Below the pieces are notes generated by a model. The model ran no database searches and was not told the DNA's origin. It worked only from the letters and a program-made list of their open reading frames with translations. Below are positions 7,589-15,711 of a DNA stretch of 64,000 bases, piece after piece. The position numbers were made by a program, and so were the translations under genes. Source of the stretch: Taklimakanibacter albus (GTDB lineage Bacteria; Pseudomonadota; Alphaproteobacteria; Rhizobiales; Aestuariivirgaceae); NCBI RefSeq assembly GCF_016595235.1, contig NZ_JAENHL010000006.1:62001-126000 (forward strand). Reading direction: 5' to 3'. The stretch's first letter is position 1. The number at the start of each line of letters is the position of its first letter.

Positions 7589-7724
7589 CCTTCCCCCTTG
7601 CGGGGAAGGTGGCTCACCCGGCCTTGGCCGGGTGAGCCGATGAGGGTTGGGTGGTGAATCATTGATGCACCACCCGACCCTCACCCTGGCCCTTCGGGCC
7701 ATCCCTCCCCGCAAGGGGGAGGGA
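7589..7724. repeat. Intergenic palindromic mosaic element
   Basis: Five consecutive hairpins fill the gap between the two GST genes: CCTTCCCC/GGGGAAGG (7589-7609), GGCTCACCCGGCC/GGCCGGGTGAGCC (7611-7638), a 16-bp stem with one mismatch (7641-7656 with 7668-7683), GGCCC/GGGCC (7688-7700) and TCCCTCCCC/GGGGAGGGA (7702-7724). The outer two are related and inverted, so the whole unit is itself palindromic. A similar short hairpin is at 60575-60597. This resembles rhizobial intergenic palindromic elements, which can be transcribed as structured spacers. Confidence 0.75.
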
Positions 7725-7758
7725 GAACTGCATCTCATCCCAACATCGTGAGGCCGCT

Positions 7759-8427
7759 ATGAAGAAGCTCACTCTCATCAGCCATGTGCTCTGCCCTTAT
7801 GTGCAGCGCGCCGTGATCGCCCTGAAGGAGAAGGGCGTCGATTTCGAGCGCATCGATATCGATCTCGCCCAGAAACCGGACTGGTTCCTGGCCATTTCGC
7901 CTTTGGGCAAGGTGCCGGTGCTGAAAGTCGGCGACGATGTGATCTTCGAATCGGCGGTGATTGCCGAGTTCCTCGAAGACACGGTCGCGCCGGCGTTGCA
8001 CCCGGCCGACGCCATCAAGCGCGCCGATCACCGCGCCTGGATCGAATTCGCCGGCGTTCTCCTCTCCGACATCTGGGAGTTCTACACGGCGACGACCGCG
8101 GAGGCCTTCGAGAAGAAGCGCCAGGATCTCACCCAGCGCTTCGAGCGCCTGGAAACGCGCATCAAGGCCGATCCGTGGTTCGACGGCGCGGCATTCCATC
8201 TTGTCGATGCCGCCTATGGTCCGGTCTTCCGTTATTTCGACGTCTTCGATGCGATTGAGGATTTCGGCATCCTGACGGCCAAGCCGAAGATCGCCCGCTG
8301 GCGCAAGACGCTGCGCGAGCGGCCGTCGGTCGCTTCGGCGGTAAAGCCCGACTATCCGGCACGGCTCAAAGACTTCATCGCCAAGCGCCCGTCCCATATG
8401 GCGGGGCTTCTTCTCCAGGCCGCGTGA
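7759..8427 (+). CDS. Glutathione S-transferase family protein
   Basis: A 222-residue GST with an N-terminal thioredoxin fold: SHVLCPYVQRAVIAL holds the CPYV active-site motif of omega/tau-like GSTs, ISPLGKVPVL the cis-Pro, and FESAVIAEFLED the glutathione gamma-glutamyl contact. The C-terminal helical domain includes FHLVDAAYGPVFRY. Cys-type GSTs of this kind often act as glutathione-dependent reductases or dehalogenases rather than conjugating enzymes. It may be read together with gstA upstream despite the 183-bp repeat-filled gap. A strong hairpin follows the stop. Confidence 0.82.
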   Translation: MKKLTLISHVLCPYVQRAVIALKEKGVDFERIDIDLAQKPDWFLAISPLGKVPVLKVGDDVIFESAVIAEFLEDTVAPALHPADAIKRADHRAWIEFAGVLLSDIWEFYTATTAEAFEKKRQDLTQRFERLETRIKADPWFDGAAFHLVDAAYGPVFRYFDVFDAIEDFGILTAKPKIARWRKTLRERPSVASAVKPDYPARLKDFIAKRPSHMAGLLLQAA

Positions 8428-8437
8428 TCCCACGAAA

Positions 8438-8467
8438 AACGGCCGCCATCGTGGGATGGCGGCCGTT
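8438..8467 (-). terminator. Intrinsic terminator for the leftward agmatinase/ABC operon
   Basis: A 13-bp perfect stem (8438-8450 with 8455-8467) with a 4-base loop. On the minus strand it is followed by a TTTTT run, giving a good Rho-independent terminator for the leftward operon that ends at 8608. It also lies 10 bases after the rightward GST stop but has no T-run in that direction. Confidence 0.7.
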
Positions 8468-8490
8468 CAGTCTCGTAAACTCCCTCAACT

Positions 8491-8603
8491 CCCTCATGCT
8501 GAGGTGCGAGCGAAGCGAGCCTCGAAGCATCCCTCAGGATAGAGGGTAGAAGCTGAGCCATACCCTTCGAGGCCCGGCTGCGCCGGGCACCTCAGGGTGA
8601 GGG
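8491..8603. repeat. Inverted pair of rhizobial-type palindromic repeats
   Basis: CCCTCATGCTGAGGTGCGAG begins one copy (8491 to about 8530, ending in CCTCGAAGCAT), and a second copy of the same type in the opposite orientation ends in CACCTCAGGGTGAGGG (about 8562-8603). Each copy is internally palindromic (GAGCGAAGCGAG; GCCCGGCTGCGCCGGGC). The element is a familiar kind of dispersed intergenic repeat in Hyphomicrobiales genomes, here between the terminator and the ureohydrolase stop. Confidence 0.7.
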
Positions 8604-8607
8604 ATAG

Positions 8608-9558
8608 CTACTTGATATAAGCGCGCACCGCGGCGCCGATCACATTGAGAATGATGTGCCCGGCGGTGATCGAGGTAATCTCGTTCACATCGCGCGACGG
8701 CGTGATCTCGACGAGATCCATGCCGACGAGCTTGCCCTTGCGGGTCAGTCCCTTGATCAGGTCGATCGTCTCGGCATAGGTGACGCCGCCCGGCTGCGGG
8801 CCGTTGACGGCCGGCATCACGGACGGGTCGAGGCCGTCGGCATCGATCGAGAGATAATAGCGCCCGCCATCCGGAATCTGCGCCAGGATCGCATCCATGC
8901 CGCGCTTGTGCAGCTCATAGACGGTAATGATATTGGCGCCATATTTGCGCGCCGCCTCGACTTCCTCGGTGCGCGCACTGCCCTGGCCGCGAATGCCGAT
9001 CTGGTAGATCTTGTCGACATGTTTCATCTCGGAAGCGCGCCTGATCGTGCTCGAATAACCTTCCCGCGCGCCATTCACCTCATCGCGCCAGTCGAGATGG
9101 GCGTCGAGATGGATGAGGGTGATCGGGCCTTCGCCGTCGAGCGCCCGGAAGATCGGGATCGGAATGCCGTGATCGCCGCCGATCGAGATCGGCATGGCGC
9201 CGGCCTTCAGGATCTTGCGGACCGCTTCCTCGGCGAGCTTGTAATGCTTGCCGAGATCGCGCGGATCGCCCGGTACGTCGCCGACATCCACCACCTTGAT
9301 GTCCTTGCCGTCGAAGAGGGTGCCGCCGATATCGAAGTCCCAGCGCTCAAGGCCGAGGCTGATACGCGACGAGGCGCGGCGCACCGCGGTCGGCGCATTG
9401 GTCTGGTCGTTGATCGTCTCGTCCATCGCATAGGGGTCGCCATAGGGCATGCCGATGATGGCGAAATGCGCGTCGAGCTTGTCGAGATCGGCCGCATAGG
9501 GGAAGTTCATGAAGGTCGTATAGACGCCCCGGGGCGGAACGGTCGGTCGTGTCATCAT
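8608..9558 (-). CDS. Agmatinase-like ureohydrolase (arginase family)
   Basis: A 316-residue manganese hydrolase of the arginase/agmatinase family, releasing urea from a guanidino compound. Metal-site motifs are SIGGDHGIPI (about residues 123-132), IHLDAHLDWRDE (about 148-159) and SIDADGLDPSVMPA (about 235-248). The DAHLDWRDE form differs from the DAHTDT of standard agmatinases, and NGAREGYSSTIRRA lacks the usual HGTP loop, so the substrate may be another guanidino acid or amine. It is the last gene of an operon with an amino acid-type ABC importer. This supports import followed by urea release, but specificity is inferred. Confidence 0.82.
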   Translation of the reverse strand: MMTRPTVPPRGVYTTFMNFPYAADLDKLDAHFAIIGMPYGDPYAMDETINDQTNAPTAVRRASSRISLGLERWDFDIGGTLFDGKDIKVVDVGDVPGDPRDLGKHYKLAEEAVRKILKAGAMPISIGGDHGIPIPIFRALDGEGPITLIHLDAHLDWRDEVNGAREGYSSTIRRASEMKHVDKIYQIGIRGQGSARTEEVEAARKYGANIITVYELHKRGMDAILAQIPDGGRYYLSIDADGLDPSVMPAVNGPQPGGVTYAETIDLIKGLTRKGKLVGMDLVEITPSRDVNEITSITAGHIILNVIGAAVRAYIK

Positions 9559-9567
9559 TGTCTCCTG

Positions 9568-10266
9568 TTATTGTGGACGGGCAGGTTGCGGGCTCGCTGA
9601 CCTGGTGAGGCCGCGATAAGGCTGCAGATATGTCTCGAGGCGCGACGCCAGTGCCGCGAGGAAGGCGGTGAGGCCCCAATAGAGAAGAGCCAAGAGCGCG
9701 AAGACCTCGGCCGGCGCATAGGTGCGGCCGATCACGTCCTGCGCCATATAGGTGAGCTCGCCGACGGTGATGATCGACAAGGCCGCCGATTCCTTGATCA
9801 GCGTGATGGTGAGATTGGTGCTGGCGGGCAGCACATAACCGACGATCTGCGGAAAGAGCACCTTCCAGAAAGTCTGCGTATAGGTGAGGCCCAACGCGCG
9901 CGCCGCCTCTCCCTGTCCCTTCGCGATCGAGACGATGCCACCCCGGACGATCTCGGAGAAATAGGCCGCCGCGTAGGAGGAGAGCGCGATGATGCCGGCG
10001 GTCATCGGCGACAGCCTGATGCCGGCGAAGGGCAGCGCGAAGAACAGCAGGAAGACCTGCACCAGGAAGGGGATGTTACGGATGATCTCGATATAAGCGA
10101 GCGCAATTCCATTGAGGACCCGCCCGCCGCGGAGCCGGATGAGCGCCAGGAGCGCCCCGAGCGCAAAGCCGATCGGCAGCGAGATGCAGCAGATCAGGAT
10201 CGTCTTGCCGAGGCCGATCGCGAAATAATGCCAGTTGTCGAGGATGACATTGATGTCGAAGCTCAT
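9568..10266 (-). CDS. Polar amino acid ABC transporter permease (HisM-like)
   Basis: A 232-residue inner-membrane permease with about five hydrophobic segments. The PIGFALGALLALIR start, LVQVFLLFFALPF segment and the EAARALGLTYTQTFWKVLFPQ EAA loop (about residues 140-160), which docks the ATPase, identify the HisMQ/GlnP family. It overlaps the preceding permease by 4 bases, forming a heterodimer pair. It is followed by the ureohydrolase gene 9 bases on. The operon has no ATPase gene. Confidence 0.87.
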   Translation of the reverse strand: MSFDINVILDNWHYFAIGLGKTILICCISLPIGFALGALLALIRLRGGRVLNGIALAYIEIIRNIPFLVQVFLLFFALPFAGIRLSPMTAGIIALSSYAAAYFSEIVRGGIVSIAKGQGEAARALGLTYTQTFWKVLFPQIVGYVLPASTNLTITLIKESAALSIITVGELTYMAQDVIGRTYAPAEVFALLALLYWGLTAFLAALASRLETYLQPYRGLTRSASPQPARPQ

Positions 10267-10922
10267 CGCCGCTGCTCCTGGTTGCGTTTCTCGAGGACGC
10301 GGGTCAGCGAGCTCAGGGCGAAGAGGATGACGAAATAGAAGGCTGCCGCCATCAGGAAGGCTTCGACCGGGCGATAGGTGGTGTTCATGATGTTCTGCGC
10401 CGTGCGCGTCAGGTCGACGACGGTGATGACCGACAAGAGCGTCGAGGCTTTCACCAGCAGCGTGAATTCGTTGACGAGCGGCGGCAGGACGACGCGGAAG
10501 ACCTGCGGCAGGATGATCTTCGGCCAGGTGATGAAGCGGGGCAGGCCCAAGGCATCGGCCGCTTCATACTGGCCATGCGGGATCTGCGACAGGCCGGCGC
10601 GAAAAATCTCCGAGGCGAAGGCGCCGCTATTGAGGCTGAGCGCCAGGACGCCGGCGGTGAAGGGCGCCAGGTCGATGCCGGTGAGGCCGGGAAACGCGTA
10701 ATAGACGAGGAAGATCTGGACGAGCAGCGGCGTGCCACGCACGAAGCTGATATAAAGATGGGCGAGCCAGCGCAGCGGTCGCCATTTCGCGTCACGCAGG
10801 AAGACCAGGGCGAGGCCCACCACCATGCCGAACAGCGCGCCCAGCAGCGACACGACAATGGTGACGCCGGCTCCCCACAGGAACTGGTCGAATTGCGCCA
10901 GGGTTTTGCTGAAATTGAGCAT
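10263..10922 (-). CDS. Polar amino acid ABC transporter permease (HisQ-like)
   Basis: A 219-residue permease of the same family as its downstream partner. It has the FVRGTPLLVQIFLVYYAFP motif (about residues 62-80) and the EAA loop GQYEAADALGLPRFITWPKI (about 128-148). Its stop overlaps the start of the second permease (ATGA), which implies coupled translation and a heterodimeric channel. Sixty bases separate it from the binding-protein gene upstream in the operon. Confidence 0.88.
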   Translation of the reverse strand: MLNFSKTLAQFDQFLWGAGVTIVVSLLGALFGMVVGLALVFLRDAKWRPLRWLAHLYISFVRGTPLLVQIFLVYYAFPGLTGIDLAPFTAGVLALSLNSGAFASEIFRAGLSQIPHGQYEAADALGLPRFITWPKIILPQVFRVVLPPLVNEFTLLVKASTLLSVITVVDLTRTAQNIMNTTYRPVEAFLMAAAFYFVILFALSSLTRVLEKRNQEQRR

Positions 10923-10982
10923 GGTCGTGCGGGGGCGAGTCCGGGCCGCGAAGCCCGGACTCTCAAGAACAATTGAGGGTGC

Positions 10983-11834
10983 TTAGAACGCGCCGGCGGG
11001 CAGATAGCCGTCCTTCGGCGTCTTCATCTCGAAGCCGAACCACTTCATCTGCAGTTCCTTCAGCTTGCCCGAGTCATTGAGCTCGTCGATCCGGGCGTTG
11101 ATGAAGTCGCGCAGATCGACATCCTCCGGGCGCGTCAGCCAGCACAGATAGTCGGATTGGCCGATCTGGGTGGCGACCTTGTAGGTATCGGGCACGTTCT
11201 TCATGAGGACGGCGGCCGACGGCGAGGCGATGGCGATCGCATCGACCTGGCCCGAGGCGAGCGCGATATGGACTTCGGGAAAGGCGGTGAAGAGCTTGAG
11301 CTCGGCATAGCCGGCGCCGCCCTTGGCCTTGAGCTCGGCATTATGCGCTTCGAGGATCGGCTGCACCGACGAGGCGAGCTGGCTCGCCACCACGAGGCCG
11401 TTGAGATCGTCGAGGGTCTTCACCCGCTCGTCGTCATGGCGCACCACGATGACCGTCTCATAGGAGCCGGTCGGGCGCGTATAGGCGTATTTCTTGATGC
11501 GCTCCTCATTGATGCCGTTCGAGGTGGCGACGAAGTCGAACTTCTTGGCGAGGAGGCCGGGCAGGATGCCTTGATAGGGCAGATTGAGCTGCTCCATCTG
11601 GACGCCCAGCGCCTCGATCACGACCGCGAGGATATCCATGTTGTAGCCGACGATCTTGCCGTCGAGCACGAACTCGAAGGGCTCGAAGGCCGCTTCGGTG
11701 GCGACGACGACCTTGCCGCGCTTCTTGATCTCCTCGAGAAGCCCCGCGGCTTTCGCGGCACCGACATGGGCGGCGAGCAGGGCGGCTGTGCCGCCGAGCG
11801 CGAAGCCACGGCGCGTGATGTTGAATTTCGACAT
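10983..11834 (-). CDS. Amino acid ABC transporter substrate-binding protein, Tat-type signal
   Basis: A 283-residue periplasmic binding protein of family 3. The N-terminus NITRRGFALGGTAALLAAHV is a twin-arginine signal peptide, unlike the Sec signals of most such proteins, so it may be exported folded. The mature part starts near LLEEIKKRGKVVVATEAAFEPFEF, the classic SBP_bac_3 opening, and WFGFEMKTPKDGYLPAG closes it. It is the first structural gene after the Lrp-type regulator (18-base gap) in a leftward operon with two permeases and a ureohydrolase. The ligand is likely a cationic or guanidino amino acid (inference). Confidence 0.87.
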   Translation of the reverse strand: MSKFNITRRGFALGGTAALLAAHVGAAKAAGLLEEIKKRGKVVVATEAAFEPFEFVLDGKIVGYNMDILAVVIEALGVQMEQLNLPYQGILPGLLAKKFDFVATSNGINEERIKKYAYTRPTGSYETVIVVRHDDERVKTLDDLNGLVVASQLASSVQPILEAHNAELKAKGGAGYAELKLFTAFPEVHIALASGQVDAIAIASPSAAVLMKNVPDTYKVATQIGQSDYLCWLTRPEDVDLRDFINARIDELNDSGKLKELQMKWFGFEMKTPKDGYLPAGAF

Positions 11835-11852
11835 GCAAGTACTCCCTGTTTT

Positions 11853-12344
11853 CTATTTTTCGGATTTCACATTCGGACGCGCGACATCGGTCACCCGTCC
11901 GTGATGCTTGTAGACACGGCCGACGATGTAGCTTTCGGTGTTCTTGATGCCCGCAACCGGCTTGAGATCGTCCATCAGGAACCTGAACAGATGATCGGTC
12001 GAGGGCGCCCGGACCTCGGCAATGAGGTGATAGGGGCCGGTCATGACATAGACGCTTTCGACGAAGTCATAGGTCGTCAGCTTCTTCGCCACTTCGTCGG
12101 TCTGCGTGATCTCGACGACGAAGCCGACGAGGGCGGTGACGCCCGAGCCGCGCATCGGATCGCTGACCAGCTGCACATGGATCGACTTGTCGCTCAGCAG
12201 ATTCTGCAGCTTCCGCCTGACCGTCGCTTCTGCGACGCCAATTTCATTCGCCATCTGCACCGTCGACATCCGGCCGTCGACGCGCAGGCGTTCGGCGATG
12301 GCGCGCTCGGTGTCATCGAAGTCTTCGAATGTGGCGGAAATCAT
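11853..12344 (-). CDS. Lrp/AsnC-family transcriptional regulator
   Basis: A 163-residue regulator: N-terminal HTH (FDDTERAIAERLRVDGRMST then NEIGVAEATVRRKLQNLLSD, about residues 8-50) and C-terminal RAM effector domain with VYVMTGPYHLIAEVRAP. The start at 12344 fits family length; an upstream in-frame start at 12491 would overlap the mtnA start. It lies just upstream of the ABC/ureohydrolase operon on the same strand and divergent from mtnA, and probably controls one or both in response to an amino acid. A 17-bp dyad is present in the shared 145-bp gap. Confidence 0.86.
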   Translation of the reverse strand: MISATFEDFDDTERAIAERLRVDGRMSTVQMANEIGVAEATVRRKLQNLLSDKSIHVQLVSDPMRGSGVTALVGFVVEITQTDEVAKKLTTYDFVESVYVMTGPYHLIAEVRAPSTDHLFRFLMDDLKPVAGIKNTESYIVGRVYKHHGRVTDVARPNVKSEK

Positions 12345-12377
12345 CAAAAATCTCGCAATAAATGGACGGATACGACT

Positions 12378-12394
12378 ATAAATTGACGATTTAT
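12378..12394. promoter_or_regulatory. AT-rich dyad, candidate Lrp-type operator
   Basis: ATAAAT (12378-12383) and ATTTAT (12389-12394) form a perfect dyad around TGACG in the divergent lrp-like/mtnA intergenic region. Lrp-family proteins bind AT-rich dyads of about 15 bp, so this is the best candidate for autoregulation. Confidence 0.4.
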
Positions 12395-12489
12395 CATCGG
12401 AATCTGAATGTGTCGAGTCTTTCCGTCGGGGCGTAATTGACAGCCGGACGGCGCTCGCGCAGGGTCCAGCGCAAATTCGGAAGGACGCC

Positions 12490-13584
12490 ATGAAAGTTGA
12501 CGGAAAGCCCTATCGGACCATCTGGCTGAACAAGGACCGCTGGTCGGTGGAGATCATCGATCAGACCAAATTCCCGCACCGTTTCGAGACGGTCACCTTG
12601 CGCGCGATGGACGATGCCGCCCGTGCCATCAAGGACATGCTGGTCCGCGGCGCGCCTTTGATCGGCGCCACCGCGGCATACGGCATGGCGCTCCAGGCCC
12701 GCATCGATCCGTCCGACGAAGCGCTTACCGCCGCTTATGAGCGTCTCCACGCGACGCGGCCCACCGCCATCAATCTCAAATGGGCGCTCGATGAGATGAT
12801 GAAGGCGCTGCGCAATTTTCCGCCGGCTGAACGGGCTAAGCGCGCTTATGATCGCGCCGCCGAGATCTGCGAGGAGGACGTCGCGATCAACCAGGCGATT
12901 GGCCGCAACGGTCTTGAGCTCATCAAGGCGATCGCCGCCAAGAAGAAGCCCGGCGAGCCCGTCAATGTGCTGACCCACTGCAATGCCGGTTGGCTCGCCA
13001 CTGTCGACTGGGGCACCGCGACGGCGCCCATCTATATGGCGCATGACGGCGGCATCCCGATCCATGTCTGGGTCGACGAGACGCGACCGCGCAATCAGGG
13101 CGCTTCATTGACCGCCTGGGAGCTCGGCCATCACGGCGTGAAGCACACGGTCATCCCCGACAATACCGGCGGTCATCTGATGCAGCATGGCCTGGTCGAT
13201 CTGTGCATCGTCGGCACCGACCGCACCACCGCCTCGGGCGATGTGTGCAACAAGATCGGCACCTATCTCAAGGCGCTCGCCGCCCATGACAATGGCGTGC
13301 CCTTCTATGTGGCGCTGCCGTCGCCGACCATCGACTTCACCATCGATGATGGCCTCAAGCAGATCCCGATCGAGCAGCGTTCCGGCGATGAGGTGACGAA
13401 GCTCACCGGCATCACCAAGGATGGCCGCATCGAGACGGTGGATGTCGTGGCGCCGGGATCGCCCGTCGCCAATTACGCCTTCGACGTCACTCCGGCGAAA
13501 TATGTCACCGGTCTCATCACCGAGCGCGGCGTGGTGAAGGCGGAGAAGGCCGCCATCGCCCGGGCGTTTCCTGAGCGGGCATGA
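12490..13584 (+). CDS. mtnA: S-methyl-5-thioribose-1-phosphate isomerase
   Basis: A 364-residue enzyme of methionine salvage converting 5-methylthioribose 1-phosphate to the ribulose form. It has [13 protein letters not shown] (about residues 53-65), the catalytic Cys in THCNAG (Cys about 164) and the catalytic Asp in [18 protein letters not shown] (Asp about 244), with the eIF2B-like fold. GGAAGG precedes the ATG by about 5 bases. No mtnBCD or mtnK gene is next to it, so the rest of the pathway must lie elsewhere. Methylthioadenosine from polyamine synthesis is the natural source of its substrate. Confidence 0.93.
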   Translation: MKVDGKPYRTIWLNKDRWSVEIIDQTKFPHRFETVTLRAMDDAARAIKDMLVRGAPLIGATAAYGMALQARIDPSDEALTAAYERLHATRPTAINLKWALDEMMKALRNFPPAERAKRAYDRAAEICEEDVAINQAIGRNGLELIKAIAAKKKPGEPVNVLTHCNAGWLATVDWGTATAPIYMAHDGGIPIHVWVDETRPRNQGASLTAWELGHHGVKHTVIPDNTGGHLMQHGLVDLCIVGTDRTTASGDVCNKIGTYLKALAAHDNGVPFYVALPSPTIDFTIDDGLKQIPIEQRSGDEVTKLTGITKDGRIETVDVVAPGSPVANYAFDVTPAKYVTGLITERGVVKAEKAAIARAFPERA

Positions 13585-13753
13585 TTCACCTGTCGTCCTA
13601 CGGCAGCTCTTGAGCAGAGCAGGGAGGGAGGTTGGAACTCGAATATCGCCTCGGAGCGGATGAAGCTCAAATAAATCAATGAATTACCGAAGGCCGTAAG
13701 GGCCTGCGCGGATGTCTGGCCGCGGTTGTGCTCGAAATCTTCGCTCAAAAATT

Positions 13754-13771
13754 GATATTGACTTCATATTC
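13754..13771 (+). promoter_or_regulatory. Shared regulon site A, upstream of hyuB operon
   Basis: GATATTGACTTCATATTC at 13754-13771, 81 bp before the hyuB start. The centre is a TGA-CT-TCA dyad flanked by ATAT/TATT, and it contains a TTGACT -35-like hexamer reading toward hyuB. Near-identical copies are at 29183, 39286 and 41389, each before an operon of the central island. The 267-bp gap from mtnA holds nothing else recognisable. Confidence 0.75.
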
Positions 13772-13852
13772 ATTTTACAGTCTGTTTTCGCTGCGGACGA
13801 GGCTGATGGCTGCTGCCCGTAATGCCTCAGTCTGATCGAGGAGAAGCTCCCT

Positions 13853-15664
13853 ATGGCGCGTTCGGCCAAACCTTCACGCAAACCCAAGCGGCGGGCGCAA
13901 TTCGACCCGATCCTGCTTGCGGTGCTGTCCAGCCGGTTCGAGTCGATTATCCGCGAGATGACGAACACGGTGATGAAGGCGAGCCGGTCCAGCGTCATCA
14001 AGAATGCGCGCGACATGTCCTGTGGAATCCTGACCTATGACCACCGGCTGGTCTCGGTCGAGGAGGCCTTGCCGATCCACGTGAATGCACTCGAGCTCAC
14101 CACCAAGCCCATCACGGAGCTGTTCGACGACATCAAGGAAGGCGACGCCTTCCTGAACAACAGCCCGTTCTACGGCGTCACCCACCATGCCGATCTGACT
14201 TTGTCGGTACCGGTGTTCTTCGAGGGAACGCCGCTCTTCTGGACGCTGTCGCGCTCGCATCACGCCGATATCGGAGCGCCGGAGCCCTCCACCTATCTGC
14301 CTTTCGCCGCTTCCATCTACCAGGAAGGCGTCCACTTTCCTTGCGTCCGCATCCAGGAGAATTTCAAGGACAAGCAGGACCTGCTGCGCATCGGCTTCCA
14401 GAAGATCAGGGTCAGCAACATCTGGCATGGCGACTATCGCGCCCAGGTCGGCGCCTGCCGCATCGGCGAGCGCCGCCTGAAGGAGCTCGTCGCCCGATAT
14501 GGCGTCGCCACGATCCGCGATTTCATCGAGGCCTGGATGGATTATGGCGAGCGCCGCGCCATTGCCGCCATCAAGCGCCTGCCTGCCGGCACTTATGTTT
14601 ATGAAGTGCGGCACGATCCCGTGGCCGGCGTCGCGGACGAGGGCGTACCGATCAAGGCCAAGGTCACCGTTGATCCCAAGAAGGGCCTGGTGACCGTCGA
14701 TGTGCGCGACAATCAGGATTGCGTGCCGGGCGGCCTCAATTTGTCGGAAGCCTGCGCGGTCGCCTCCTGCCGCATCGGCGTCTATTACAATCTGGAAGCG
14801 AGCGTGCCGCATAATGAGGGCAGCTCAAGCCGCATCGTGCCGCTCTTGCGCGACGGCTGCGTGGTCGGTCGCCCCAAGCATCCGACCGGCACCTCCTGCG
14901 CCACGAGCAATGTCAATGAACGCCTCGCCAATGCGGTGCAATGCGCTTTCTCCGAAATGGGCGAGCCCTATGGCATGGCCGAGGGCGGCGGCAATTTCTC
15001 GGCGGCGCTTGGCGTCATTTCGGGCGTCGACAGAAGGCGCGCCGAGCATGTCGAATATATCACCCAACTGATGCTGGCGCTGTCGGGTGGCCCGGCCAAT
15101 CACGGTCATGACGGCTGGCTGACTTATGAATGCTCGGTCGGCAACGGCATCATGGTGACCGACTCCGTCGAGGTCGATGAGGCGACCTATCCGGTTCTCG
15201 TCGAGGAGCGGCGCATCTGCGAGGACAGCATGGGCTTCGGCCAATGGAACGGCGCGCCGGCGGTACGCGGTTTCTACCGCTCGCTCACCGGCGACATGAC
15301 GCTCTATGTCTGCGGCGACGGTGGAACATTTCCGGCCAAGGGCGTGCTCGGCGGTGCGGCCGGCGCGTCCTGCGGCACATGGCGGCGCGCCAGGACCGGC
15401 ACGGTCGAGCGGCTCGCCGATTTCTTCAGCGGCACGATCGCCGACGGCGAGGCCGTTGGCTACCGCTCCTGCGCCGGCGGCGGCTATGGCTCGCCGCGCC
15501 GGCGTGACCCGGAACGGGTCGCCGAGGACGTCAACCGCAAATGGCTGAGCGTTGCCGCGGCACGCGATGTCTTCGGTGTTTCGGTGCGGCTGAACAGCAA
15601 CGGCGTCGATTACGAGGTCGATGCCGAGGCGACTTCAAGTCTGCGCGCCGCCGCTGGCGGATAG
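13853..15664 (+). CDS. Hydantoinase B/oxoprolinase family subunit
   Basis: A 603-residue protein of the HyuB family (also acetone/acetophenone carboxylase alpha-type and the C-terminal half of 5-oxoprolinase). FDPILLAVLSSRFESIIREM opens the domain, DAFLNNSPFYGVTHHADLTL (about residues 100-120) and LRIGFQKIRVSNIWHGDYRAQ follow, and GGGNFSAALGVISGVD and CAGGGYGSP lie further on. With HyuA it would act as an ATP-dependent cyclic-amide (hydantoin, oxoproline) hydrolase or a related carboxylase. It is the first gene after site A, and its HyuA partner is six genes downstream. GGAGAAG precedes the ATG. Confidence 0.85.
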   Translation: MARSAKPSRKPKRRAQFDPILLAVLSSRFESIIREMTNTVMKASRSSVIKNARDMSCGILTYDHRLVSVEEALPIHVNALELTTKPITELFDDIKEGDAFLNNSPFYGVTHHADLTLSVPVFFEGTPLFWTLSRSHHADIGAPEPSTYLPFAASIYQEGVHFPCVRIQENFKDKQDLLRIGFQKIRVSNIWHGDYRAQVGACRIGERRLKELVARYGVATIRDFIEAWMDYGERRAIAAIKRLPAGTYVYEVRHDPVAGVADEGVPIKAKVTVDPKKGLVTVDVRDNQDCVPGGLNLSEACAVASCRIGVYYNLEASVPHNEGSSSRIVPLLRDGCVVGRPKHPTGTSCATSNVNERLANAVQCAFSEMGEPYGMAEGGGNFSAALGVISGVDRRRAEHVEYITQLMLALSGGPANHGHDGWLTYECSVGNGIMVTDSVEVDEATYPVLVEERRICEDSMGFGQWNGAPAVRGFYRSLTGDMTLYVCGDGGTFPAKGVLGGAAGASCGTWRRARTGTVERLADFFSGTIADGEAVGYRSCAGGGYGSPRRRDPERVAEDVNRKWLSVAAARDVFGVSVRLNSNGVDYEVDAEATSSLRAAAGG

Positions 15665-15711
15665 CGGACGGCGCGAACGACATAAAACGAAAACAAAACA
15701 GGGGAAGAAAA

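Noticed and set aside
12345-12489. SAM riboswitch upstream of mtnA
   Set aside because: The gap has no SAM-II or SAM/SAH core that I can recognise, and much of it is the AT-rich dyad shared with the divergent lrp-like gene.
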